Below are positions 38,014-44,793 of a stretch of 64,000 nucleotides of DNA, piece after piece. The stretch covers positions 3,410,001 through 3,474,000 of the forward strand of contig NZ_POSP01000003.1 in NCBI RefSeq assembly GCF_002885975.1, given 5' to 3'. Within the stretch, counting starts at the first letter, position 1. The number at the start of each line of letters is the position of its first letter. This stretch comes from Paucibacter aquatile. Its GTDB lineage: Bacteria; Pseudomonadota; Gammaproteobacteria; Burkholderiales; Burkholderiaceae_C. A model generated the notes under the pieces. The model was given only the letters and a program-made list of their open reading frames with translations. It made no database searches and had not been told where the DNA came from. The position numbers and the translations under genes were made by a program.

Positions 38014-38292
38014 CTTAAACCAACAGGCCTCCTCGGAACCCGGGGCGATTCAATGTCTGGCACAAGGAGCTTTTTCGTGTCGTGAGCATCGCGATGTGGC
38101 TGCTCGCCGTCCTAGTTCCAAGTACGCTGCTGTCCTCGTGGAAGAGGAAACTGGGCTTTGCTGCCGCTATGCCAGTAGCCTATGCCGTCTTTGAGTCGGC
38201 CGTATCGACCTTCTATCCTGGTCCGCCTGCTTCGATTGCTGAGTTCGGTGAGTTTTTCTTGCAGGCAATGGAGTACGGACCATGCAGGTGAG

Positions 38293-38403
38293 GCCTAACC
38301 GGTCGCTCGAGTGGACCTCCGCCAGCTGGCCGCGCTGCGCTGCCTGCATATTTTCAGCTCCGCGCGGCCAGCTGGCTGCGGCCCCTCAGCTCGAACGTTA
38401 GGC
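38293..38403 (+). other. attC site of cassette 20 (111 bp)
   Basis: R'' GCCTAAC preceded by GTGAG, matching the cassette start at 36568; same body family as cassettes 1 and 5; R' GTTAGGC. Confidence 0.87.
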
Positions 38404-38446
38404 CTCACAAGTCACTTTTCAACGCCACGCAATCATCTAGCGACAT

Positions 38447-38716
38447 ATGGGTCTCTGCACACCGTTCTCTGTCTGCCCAATCTGCAATCAAGCCATTGGT
38501 GACGAGACCAATGTCATGGGCTTCCCAGACTTGGTAGCAATGTTTTCAGATTTCGGGGACTTCTATGACGCATGTGCACACATGGATTGCATGAAGACGT
38601 GGGCGCGTCGAGACGAGTTCGTTCGGTACTTCAATACACTCGTCGAAGCATCGAACTTGAGCTCAGCGTGGCGGCTAAAAGTCCTACCTAGTGGTGAACT
38701 GTCGTATGAGAAGTAG
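38447..38716 (+). CDS. Cassette 21: small Cys-rich hypothetical protein
   Basis: 89 residues. CPICNQAIGDE near the N-terminus and CAHMDCMKTW further on form a possible four-ligand zinc site (CxxC plus C/H-x-x-C), suggesting a small zinc-binding protein. No family recognised. Confidence 0.6.
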   Translation: MGLCTPFSVCPICNQAIGDETNVMGFPDLVAMFSDFGDFYDACAHMDCMKTWARRDEFVRYFNTLVEASNLSSAWRLKVLPSGELSYEK

Positions 38717-38808
38717 AGGCAGTGCACCCGAGCGCTACAACTAACAACTCAGGCAAGTAAAGCTGGTTTCGTTATGCCAAATGCAGTTGAAACCAATCAC
38801 GGAGTGAG

Positions 38809-38877
38809 GCCTAACCCTTCCATCGAGAGGACGTCACCCGGCAAGCCGGGTGCCGCCTCTCATGTCAAACGTTGGGC
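38809..38877 (+). other. attC site of cassette 21 (69 bp)
   Basis: R'' GTGAGGCCTAAC pairs with start TTAGGCCTCAC; hairpin CACCCGGC-AA-GCCGGGTG in the middle; R' GTTGGGC. Confidence 0.87.
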
Positions 38878-38880
38878 CGC

Positions 38881-39285
38881 ATGAATACACCGTTTTCCGC
38901 CATCGAATGGCTCAAGGAGAAGTGCGAACGCGGACATTGGAGCAGCGTGCATGAGGAGCGGATAGTCACTCGAGAGTGGGTGCGCCATACCGGGGGGCGC
39001 GTTCTGCGAGCCGGCGTTACGGGAACCATCGAACCATCTGAGAACTTCGATTTGGTAGTTCATGCACAGGCCATCGATCCCGAGTACGCCGCCGCGGCCA
39101 GGAATGCAGCGTTCACTGTCCTACTTTCTCAAAGCTGGTCACCTGTCCTAGCCGTGAAACTCACTCTCAGTGAATTTCGCCCCCACCCTGAAGAGTCCTC
39201 CTATGCCGCCTTCTATGGTGTCGCACATGAGGTTGTCAGTTGCCTTCTGGGCGTAGCGCCCGATACAGTTCACAACATCGAGTAG
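38881..39285 (+). CDS. Cassette 22: hypothetical protein
   Basis: 134 residues, soluble, ATG 9 bp into the cassette. Ordered alpha/beta pattern (VTGTIEPSENFDLVVHAQ, AAARNAAFTVLLSQS, AAFYGVAHEVVSCLLG). No family identified with confidence. Confidence 0.6.
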   Translation: MNTPFSAIEWLKEKCERGHWSSVHEERIVTREWVRHTGGRVLRAGVTGTIEPSENFDLVVHAQAIDPEYAAAARNAAFTVLLSQSWSPVLAVKLTLSEFRPHPEESSYAAFYGVAHEVVSCLLGVAPDTVHNIE

Positions 39286-39295
39286 TAGCCATGCG

Positions 39296-39406
39296 GCCCA
39301 ACCAGTCGCTCAACCGGACCCGCAACGGCATGCCACCTTCGGGCCTCATTTCATTCTGGCCCTTCGGTGTCCTGCCGTCACGGGCCGGTCAGCTTCAACG
39401 TTAGGC
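39296..39406 (+). other. attC site of cassette 22 (111 bp)
   Basis: R'' TGCGGCCCAAC pairs with start TTGGGCCGCA; body of the CCGGACCCGCAACGGCATG family; R' GTTAGGC. Confidence 0.87.
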
Positions 39407-39409
39407 CGC

Positions 39410-40051
39410 ATGAAGAAGCTTAGCTTAGCCGCAGCAATTGGAATCGCTTCGATTTCTAGCCACGCGTCCACTACACCAGATTTGCCCTTGACAGTCCATT
39501 ACGGTTGCGTCCCCAAAAGTGGCGTTATCGCAGTCGACGTGGACGAACTCAGCAATCCCAAGTTAGCACCGGAGGGAATGGCTCCGATCTACCTGTCGGA
39601 AGTTGCGGAGTCTGCGGATACAACTGAAGGTACGAGTCCGGCTCCTACTTCCGGGCGCGGCATTGAAAATGCAGCACTTCCAATTGAGAAGCAATGCCAA
39701 ATTGGTAGCGCCGCCTACAAAGTTATTTTCTCAACCAAGTTGGTGAATAGAGAACTGGGCCGCATCAGGCGAAATTTCTTTGTGACCATTCAACGAAATG
39801 GAGAAGTCGTTGCGTCCGCTGTCAGACTTGGTGTCTGCGTAGCCAAGAGCAAAAAATTCAATTCAGACTGCGCGGTAAAGATACGAGTCTTCGATTTGGG
39901 TAAAGAGGTATTTGTTGAGTTTACTTATGCTTCAAGTAGTTCGAAATGGCTGCGGCCTAACCATTCGCTCAACCGGACCCGCAATAGCATGCCTCCTACG
40001 GGCCACATTTCATTCTGGCCCTTCGGCGTCCTGCCGTCGCGGGCCGGTTAG
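39410..40051 (+). CDS. Cassette 23: exported hypothetical protein reading into its attC
   Basis: 213 residues with a signal peptide ending SHAS (about 19) and cysteines at GCVPKSG, KQCQIG, GVCVAK and SDCAVK that may form disulphides. The frame does not stop at R'' but continues about 30 codons through the attC to TAG 40051, so the C-terminal tail is encoded by recombination-site DNA. No family recognised. Confidence 0.62.
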   Translation: MKKLSLAAAIGIASISSHASTTPDLPLTVHYGCVPKSGVIAVDVDELSNPKLAPEGMAPIYLSEVAESADTTEGTSPAPTSGRGIENAALPIEKQCQIGSAAYKVIFSTKLVNRELGRIRRNFFVTIQRNGEVVASAVRLGVCVAKSKKFNSDCAVKIRVFDLGKEVFVEFTYASSSSKWLRPNHSLNRTRNSMPPTGHISFWPFGVLPSRAG

Positions 40052-40065
40052 CTCGAACGCTATGC
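39955..40065 (+). other. attC site of cassette 23 (111 bp)
   Basis: R'' GCCTAAC; same body family as cassettes 11, 22 and 26; R' GCTATGC (non-canonical core from cassette 24). Confidence 0.82.
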
Positions 40066-40399
40066 AGCAGGCTAAGCAAATCTCGAAGATCCGTTTTCGG
40101 TTGCGCGTTCGCGGCGATCAGGCGGAGCAAAGGGTTGCGTCTTTCTCGTATTCGGGCTGGGCGCAGGCAGACCCAGCTTTCGGTCGCCGTGATCTTGTCG
40201 GCTCAAACCACGCTGGGCGTTCGCTTTCCTCGGTTCTCCGCCTGCCGCATGGCACCGAGGCAGCCTGTCGCCTCAGCCGACTGCCGCGTGGGTACAGCTT
40301 CGGTATGCTGTCGGCCACTTCCACCGCAGTGCCTCCGAAGGTGGCTCTGCATAGCCGGTCGTTGCAGCGGACCGCCTGCGGCGTCCGCTGACCTTTACG
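40060..40399 (+). repeat. Cassette 24: 340-bp ORF-less cassette, subfamily 2
   Basis: Starts CTATGCAGCAGGCTAAG; attC 40349-40405, R'' GCATAGC. Sits after a gene cassette, not after subfamily 1. Confidence 0.8.
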
Positions 40400-40739
40400 T
40401 TGTGCAGCAAGCTAGGCAACGCATGAAGATCCGCCTTCGGCCCGTCGCTCGCCACGGTCTCGCAGGACAGTCCGCATCGCGCTTACTCGAGTCGGGCGCA
40501 TTTCAAGCACTGTCAGTCCCTGGTCGCCGTGATCTTGCCCGGCTGAGCAAGGCCGCTTGTTCTCCGTTTCGTCTTGCGCCGCCAGCTGGCAGGCGGACAA
40601 GGTGCTTGGCGCCTCGGGCGTTCGCCGCATGGGTACCGCTTCGGTATGCTGTGGGCCACTTCCACGGCAGTGCCTTCGGAGTGGCTCTGCACAACCTGTC
40701 ATTCGAGCGGACCGCCTTCGGCGTCCGCTCACTTTCACG
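40400..40739 (+). repeat. Cassette 25: 340-bp ORF-less cassette, subfamily 3
   Basis: Starts TTGTGCAGCAAGCTAGG; attC 40689-40745, R'' GCACAAC. Close to cassette 30. Confidence 0.8.
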
Positions 40740-40750
40740 TTAGAGCGCAC

Positions 40751-41140
40751 ATGCTTGCACCGCGCAATAAGGATCGCCTTCTCCGCCTTGCAGCGGCCAC
40801 CGCAGCGCTTGCATGGTGTACGCCGGCATACGCGCATAGCGAAGCAGTCGTCCTTGGTGTACTGGTCTACTTTGGTTTAGGTGGTGGTTTGGTCGCCGGC
40901 CCCATTGCTGTCGTGGCCAAGCGCGCCAAGCTCAGCTTCGCTTGGCCATTCGCTGCATTCCTGGGCATCTTGTCAGTCTTTGCAGCTGTTTGGTCGAGAT
41001 CTATTGAAGTCATTCCATACGCCATTGCATATGGTGCTTTTGTGTCAGTGCTGCCGTTTGTTATTTCCTATTACCTCAGCCGATTCGTTGCGCAGCGCAT
41101 CAATCAAGCCATCAGTGCGCGAAGTAGGGGCCTGCCGTGA
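40751..41140 (+). CDS. Cassette 26: hypothetical membrane protein
   Basis: 129 residues; signal-like first helix ending AYAHS, then about three membrane segments (GVLVYFGLGGGLVAGPIAVV and two more). Basic C-terminal tail. No family recognised. Confidence 0.6.
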   Translation: MLAPRNKDRLLRLAAATAALAWCTPAYAHSEAVVLGVLVYFGLGGGLVAGPIAVVAKRAKLSFAWPFAAFLGILSVFAAVWSRSIEVIPYAIAYGAFVSVLPFVISYYLSRFVAQRINQAISARSRGLP

Positions 41141-41158
41141 GTGCGGAATCGCCAATGC

Positions 41159-41271
41159 GCTCTAACCTGCCGCTCAACCGGACCCGCAACGGCATGCCGC
41201 CTTCGGGCCTCATTTCATTCTGGCCCTTCGGCGTCCTGCCGTCGCTGGCCGGTTAGCTTCAACGTTAGAGG
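41159..41271 (+). other. attC site of cassette 26 (113 bp)
   Basis: R'' TGCGCTCTAAC pairs with start TTAGAGCGCA; body of the CCGGACCCGCAACGG family; R' GTTAGAGG. Confidence 0.87.
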
Positions 41272-41278
41272 TCAGGGC

Positions 41279-41668
41279 ATGCCGAGCTATTGGGGGGCCG
41301 TCGTAATACCGGAAGGCATGGAACTCGCCGCAGTTGCGGCCGAGTTGAATCGATTCCTTGATCCGGTCAGGCTGGAAGAGACCGACAGGTTTGACGAGGT
41401 GCCGGGTTTCATCGCGGACCTCTCCGACAGCGAACGCTTCGTCCTCCAAGGCGTTCCGCTGGACTTGCCGTTGGATGCACCTTCATCTGAACGGTACAAC
41501 TACTTCTACTTTCGTTGCGCCGAGTGCGATCTCGACACGTTGCCGCTCAGTCTTCGGGATCTGCCTCGCGACGCAGCGATCGGACGGAACGGATATCGGA
41601 TCGTCAACGAATATTTGTCCCAGAGGCTTCGTCAAATCACCGGAGTGCGCTGTGAACCAGCCCTCTAA
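41279..41668 (+). CDS. Cassette 27: hypothetical protein
   Basis: 129 residues, acidic, soluble, with AGAGG ribosome site formed by the cassette's own R' sequence. A CAEC motif lies at the centre (YFRCAECDLDTLP). No family recognised. TAA stop in R''. Confidence 0.62.
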   Translation: MPSYWGAVVIPEGMELAAVAAELNRFLDPVRLEETDRFDEVPGFIADLSDSERFVLQGVPLDLPLDAPSSERYNYFYFRCAECDLDTLPLSLRDLPRDAAIGRNGYRIVNEYLSQRLRQITGVRCEPAL

Positions 41669-41731
41669 CCTTTTGGTCAAGCGGACCTGCGCCAGCTACG
41701 CTGGCTGGTCCGCTTACCGCGCACGTTGTGC
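41662..41731 (+). other. attC site of cassette 27 (70 bp)
   Basis: R'' CCTCTAAC pairs with start GTTAGAGG; short arms GCGCCAGC / GCTGGC; R' GTTGTGC. Confidence 0.85.
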
Positions 41732-42065
41732 AGCAAGCTAGTCAGCGCATGAAGATCCGCCTTCGGTTCGTCGTTCGCCGCGATCTCGCGGAGCAATCCG
41801 CATCGCGCTTGTTCGAGTCGGGCTTTGTTCGTGGGCAGACAACGTCCGGCTACATTGATCTTGCCGGGTTGAACGCGGCCGTTTTTCTTCCATTTCGTCT
41901 TGCGCCGCCAGCGGGCAGGCGGACAAGGCGCTTGGCGCCTCGGGCGTTCGCCACGTGGGTACCGCTTCGTTATGCTGCCGGCTTGCTCCACCGCAGTGCC
42001 TCCGATGTGGCTCTGCACAACCTGTCATTGGAGCGGACCGCCTTCGGCGTCCGCTCACTTTCACG
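41726..42065 (+). repeat. Cassette 28: 340-bp ORF-less cassette, subfamily 3
   Basis: Starts TTGTGCAGCAAGCTAGT; attC 42015-42071, R'' GCACAAC. Most diverged subfamily 3 copy. Confidence 0.8.
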
Positions 42066-42405
42066 TTATGCAGCAAGCTAAGCATCGCTTGAAGGTCCGT
42101 TTTCGGTCGTGCGCTCGCCTCGATTGCGCGGAGCAATCTGCCATGATTTCCTCGGCGTCAGGCTGCATCCGATCCGGCTCAGCATTCGGCCGCCGTGATC
42201 TTGCCGGTCTTGGCCAAGCTGCTCATTCTCTTTTCTTGTTTCGCCGTCGGCCCGCAGAAGAACAGCGCGCTTGCCGCCTCAGCCGTTCGCCGCGTGGGTT
42301 CAGCTTCGGTATGCTGTCGGCCACTTCCACCGCAGTGCCCTCGAAGTGGCTCTGCATAACCGGTCGCTCGAGCCGATCGCCTGCGGCTCCGGCTCAGCTT
42401 CAACG
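42066..42405 (+). repeat. Cassette 29: 340-bp ORF-less cassette, subfamily 1
   Basis: Starts TTATGCAGCAAGCTAAG; attC 42354-42411, R'' GCATAAC. Carries the best hairpin of the family: GCCACTTC 42320-42327 with GAAGTGGC 42343-42350. Confidence 0.8.
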
Positions 42406-42745
42406 TTGTGCAGCAAGCTAAGCAACGCATGAAGATCCGCCTTCGGTCTGTCGCTCGCCACGGTCTCGCAGGGCAATGCCCATCGCGCATGTTCGAGTCG
42501 GGCGCAGTTCAAGCGCTGTCAGTCCCTGGCCGCCGTGATCTTGCCTGGCTGAGCAGGACCGCTTGTTCTCCGTTTCGTCTTGCGCCGCTACCTGGCAGGC
42601 GGACAAGGCGCTTGGCGCCTCGGGCGTTCGCCGCGTGGGTACCGCTTCGGTATGCTGTGGACCAGTTCCACGGCAGTGCCTCCGAGGTGTCTCTGCACAA
42701 CCTGTCATTGGAGCGGACCGCCTTCGGCGTCCGCTCACTTTCACG
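42406..42745 (+). repeat. Cassette 30: 340-bp ORF-less cassette, subfamily 3
   Basis: Starts TTGTGCAGCAAGCTAAG; attC 42695-42751, R'' GCACAAC. Confidence 0.8.
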
Positions 42746-42755
42746 TTAGAGCGCA

Positions 42756-43265
42756 ATGCCATCAATCCCACCTTTCTTTCGCATCGTTCTGGGAATCGCC
42801 GCGGCAGCACCATGCGCAGCGCTTGCACTTTGCACCGATGGGAGGGCGCCTACTCTCGAGCAGGAGGTTTCTGAAGCTGAGGCGGTCGTGGTGGCGAAGA
42901 CCATTCGGGAGAGGGTGTTGACGGAAGACCTGTCGGACCCAATTGGCGTTACAGCGATCGAGTATCGAATCAAGGTGTCGAAAGTACTGCGCGGAAAGGC
43001 GTCACGCGAATTGACGGTAAGAAGCGAGAACAACAGCACTCGCTTTCCCATGGATGTTGGCGTTTCGTACTTGTTGATGCTCAACCGAGACTTGAACGGG
43101 AAGCTCTTCGTGGATAACTGCGGCAACTCGGGAACACTTTCCGACCGGAAGGCAGAGCGCAGGGCGCTCGAAGAACCTGTAGCGAATGCCAAGAGGCGCC
43201 CTAACCATTCGCTCGAGCCGACTCGCGTCGGCAAGCCGCCGCTCGCGGCTCAGCTTCAACGTTAG
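42756..43265 (+). CDS. Cassette 31: exported protein with TIMP/NTR-like pattern
   Basis: 169 residues. Signal peptide ending ALALC; mature protein begins with Cys and shows an acidic VSEAEAVVVAK helix, YRIKVSKVLRGK, GVSYLLML and NCGNSGTL, the layout of netrin/TIMP-like domains found in some bacterial exported proteins. The last ~20 codons run through the attC to TAG 43265. Function unknown. Confidence 0.6.
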   Translation: MPSIPPFFRIVLGIAAAAPCAALALCTDGRAPTLEQEVSEAEAVVVAKTIRERVLTEDLSDPIGVTAIEYRIKVSKVLRGKASRELTVRSENNSTRFPMDVGVSYLLMLNRDLNGKLFVDNCGNSGTLSDRKAERRALEEPVANAKRRPNHSLEPTRVGKPPLAAQLQR

Positions 43266-43267
43266 GC
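43198..43267 (+). other. attC site of cassette 31 (70 bp)
   Basis: R'' GCGCCCTAAC pairs with start TTAGAGCGC with one mismatch, the only clear imperfect pair in the array; R' GTTAGGC. Confidence 0.8.
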
Positions 43268-43272
43268 CGCTG

Positions 43273-43629
43273 TTGGAAGATCCTGTCCTGCTTCCCGCTG
43301 AAGAGATCGAATCGAACTTGGTGCTTTGCGCTTCGTGTGTTGGGTATCTAGAGGATTCTGGTCGCTACGAGATTCGCGACCTGATCGCTCCGGAGTGCGT
43401 GGCGCTCGTCCACATGCTTCGCAAGATGCTGCCCGACGGAGAAGATCGTGTACTTCGGCTCGCCCGTGAACACCCGGTTCCTTGGGTCCGCTACTACACT
43501 GCAGCCGCCATCGAAGGAGACTTCCCAAGTGTTAGTTGTGCTGTGTACAAAGAACTCCAAGTCGTTGGCGGCATCGTCAGCGCCGTAGCCCTGGTGGCGG
43601 AGAAACTCCTTGCACAGCCAAAGCACTGA
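43273..43629 (+). CDS. Cassette 32: DUF2019-like hypothetical protein
   Basis: 118 residues from TTG 43273, the best available start. The middle RVLRLAREHPVPWVRYYTAAAIEGDFPSVSCAVYKELQ, read as helical HEAT-like repeats (VR..aA....P..a...L), resembles DUF2019 proteins, often found among toxin-immunity genes. No toxin is adjacent. Confidence 0.5.
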   Translation: MEDPVLLPAEEIESNLVLCASCVGYLEDSGRYEIRDLIAPECVALVHMLRKMLPDGEDRVLRLAREHPVPWVRYYTAAAIEGDFPSVSCAVYKELQVVGGIVSAVALVAEKLLAQPKH

Positions 43630-43638
43630 AAATTCGCG

Positions 43639-43749
43639 GCCTAACCCAGCATTCGAGTGGACCTTCGCCATCTGGCCGCGCTACTTTGTCATTGCATTCT
43701 CACCTCCGCGCGGCCAGCTGGCTGCGGCCACTCAGCTCGAACGTTGGGC
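43639..43749 (+). other. attC site of cassette 32 (111 bp)
   Basis: R'' GCGGCCTAAC pairs with start TTAGGCCGC; body of the CTCCGCCAGCTGG family with substitutions; R' GTTGGGC. Last attC seen in the array. Confidence 0.85.
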
Positions 43750-43754
43750 CCACA

Positions 43755-44291
43755 GTGACACCTGTCGAGCAGTTAGTCCAGTTGGCGCGCGAAGCGGAGG
43801 CGAAGCTGAGCGTCATATTTGACGCGCCTGATGCGCTGCCATTTGCCTCTGAAGCATTCGAAATCATCGCAGCGAATCCTGAATTGCAAGGTGAGTTTGA
43901 AGCGGCGTTTCTTGAGATGCCTCCGTATGCGCCGACGGAGTTTGTCGAAGTCTGCATGCATGTCCTTCGTTGGCCAAACGTCCGAGTGGAGTTCGAAGCG
44001 CGCCAGCGTGCAGCGATCGCTCGGAACGACTGGCGCACCGAACCGGTGTACCGGCATTGCCTGGAGGCCTTTGAACCTGATTGGGAAGGCGAAGTGGGCC
44101 GCCTATCGAGATGCGGAGTGCAGCTTTCGAAGTGCCAGGTTTGGCGACGGAACCGGGGCTCCCGCCGAGGGCATGGGGTGCGAGGTCGAGCTGGGGCGCG
44201 CCCGCCTGGACTATCTGGCGACCCTCTGATGAATGCGAGGCTGGGGTTCCCCATGGTTCCAGGCTGTCTGGCGACCTGGCTATCATCTTGA
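43755..44291 (+). pseudogene. Cassette 33: truncated gene at the right end of the array
   Basis: GTG 43755 opens a plausible acidic protein (VEQLVQLAREAEAKLS, FEAAFLEMPPYAPTEFVEVCMHVLRWP) that keeps cassette-like composition to about residue 110. From about 44085 the frame becomes Arg/Gly-rich, while the +1 shifted frame encodes an LprI-like C-terminus. No R'' or attC follows. I read this as a cassette cut by a deletion or rearrangement. Confidence 0.55.
44092..44229 (+). pseudogene. C-terminal fragment of an LprI/DUF1311-type gene
   Basis: In frame with 44092: WAAYRDAECSF, GDGTGAP, MGC and RARLDYL, closely like the conserved C-terminus of lysozyme-inhibitor LprI-type proteins, ending at TGA 44229. 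The N-terminal half and signal peptide are absent; the cassette 33 sequence lies where they should be. Confidence 0.5.
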
Positions 44292-44400
44292 GCGGAGTCA
44301 TGCGGGCAAGCTGCCGCTTGCTGCTCGGCTGCCAGCTGTGGCCACCAAGCCATAGCAGCAACTCTGCTTGCCGGTCAGAACCCTCTACGGGAGAGCGTTT
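44230..44400. other. Gap after the array
   Basis: 171 bp without gene or attC; a GGGAGAG ribosome site at the end belongs to the next gene. Confidence 0.4.
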
Positions 44401-44739
44401 GTGAGAACTACAAGCCCATCGCAGCCTCTGCTCTTGCTTCTGCAGCAAGGCCTGAAGCACCGCATCCTCTGCGCCTCTATCCCTGCCGCATGTGCCGTGG
44501 TCGCTGCGACGCTTGCGGCTGGCGCCGGTGACCGCGTGGCCGCGGCCCTGGCCATGCAGTTCTGCCTGTGGGCCTTGCTGGGGTTCAGCTGCCCGCTCAT
44601 CTGGACGGGCGGGTTCCGCCGGCCCTTTCCGCCGAGCCAACACCTGGCTCTGTTCAAGGTCAGGACGCAGAAGCTGGTTCTGGTCCTTGGCGCCATGCTG
44701 CCCTTGCTGGCCATGGCCAGCCGCTACTTTGCGCCTTGA
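44401..44739 (+). CDS. Hypothetical membrane protein
   Basis: 112 residues from GTG 44401 (GGGAGAG upstream). Three hydrophobic segments (about 23-40, 45-62, 88-107). High-GC codon use like the chromosome, so outside the array. No family recognised. Confidence 0.6.
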   Translation: MRTTSPSQPLLLLLQQGLKHRILCASIPAACAVVAATLAAGAGDRVAAALAMQFCLWALLGFSCPLIWTGGFRRPFPPSQHLALFKVRTQKLVLVLGAMLPLLAMASRYFAP

Positions 44740-44773
44740 GCTTTGACGCCTGAGCCCGGGGGGGCGAGGCGCA

Positions 44774-44793
44774 GGCGGCGAGTTTTCGCCGCC
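44774..44793. terminator. Bidirectional hairpin between convergent genes
   Basis: GGCGGCGA-GTTT-TCGCCGCC, 8-bp stem, between the hypothetical gene and the end of the cyclase gene. No T tract follows on either side, so termination strength is uncertain. Confidence 0.4.

Larger units (their letters stand above)
36746..38052 (+). mobile_element. IS3-family insertion sequence (1307 bp)
   Basis: Ends carry inverted repeats of 26 bp with 24 matches: left TGAATCGCCCCGGGTT..GAGGAGGC, right the reverse complement. The 3-bp target repeat ATG flanks it (36743-36745 and 38053-38055). It encodes overlapping orfA and orfB of the usual IS3 layout, with intact catalytic motifs, so it may be active. Confidence 0.92.
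36595..38291 (+). pseudogene. Cassette 20: membrane-protein gene interrupted by an IS3-family element
   Basis: The frame from ATG 36595 runs into the IS at 36746 and stops just inside it. Deleting the IS plus one ATG target copy (36746-38055) joins ...FFFGIASCGGYV to WHKELFRVVSIAMWL... and gives an uninterrupted 128-residue protein ending at TGA 38291, two bases before R''. The product has two or more membrane helices and no known family. The insertion is clean and likely recent. Confidence 0.75.

Noticed and set aside
38771..38778. GTTATGCC inside cassette 21 as another cassette boundary
   Set aside because: No paired R'' with the right complement, and the cassette's own R'' at 38809 matches its start at 38398.
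28945..42745. Regularly spaced repeats as a CRISPR array
   Set aside because: Unit is 340 bp with attC ends, not 25-40-bp repeats with unique spacers, and no cas genes are present.
29287..42749. Family of ~110-residue proteins starting MQQAK in the 340-bp cassettes
   Set aside because: Frame is not conserved between subfamilies (compensated indels), substitutions look neutral, no ribosome site, and reverse frames are equally open.
43819..44229. 136-codon frame as a complete LprI protein
   Set aside because: Only the last ~45 residues look like LprI; the upstream part is the wrong frame of cassette 33.
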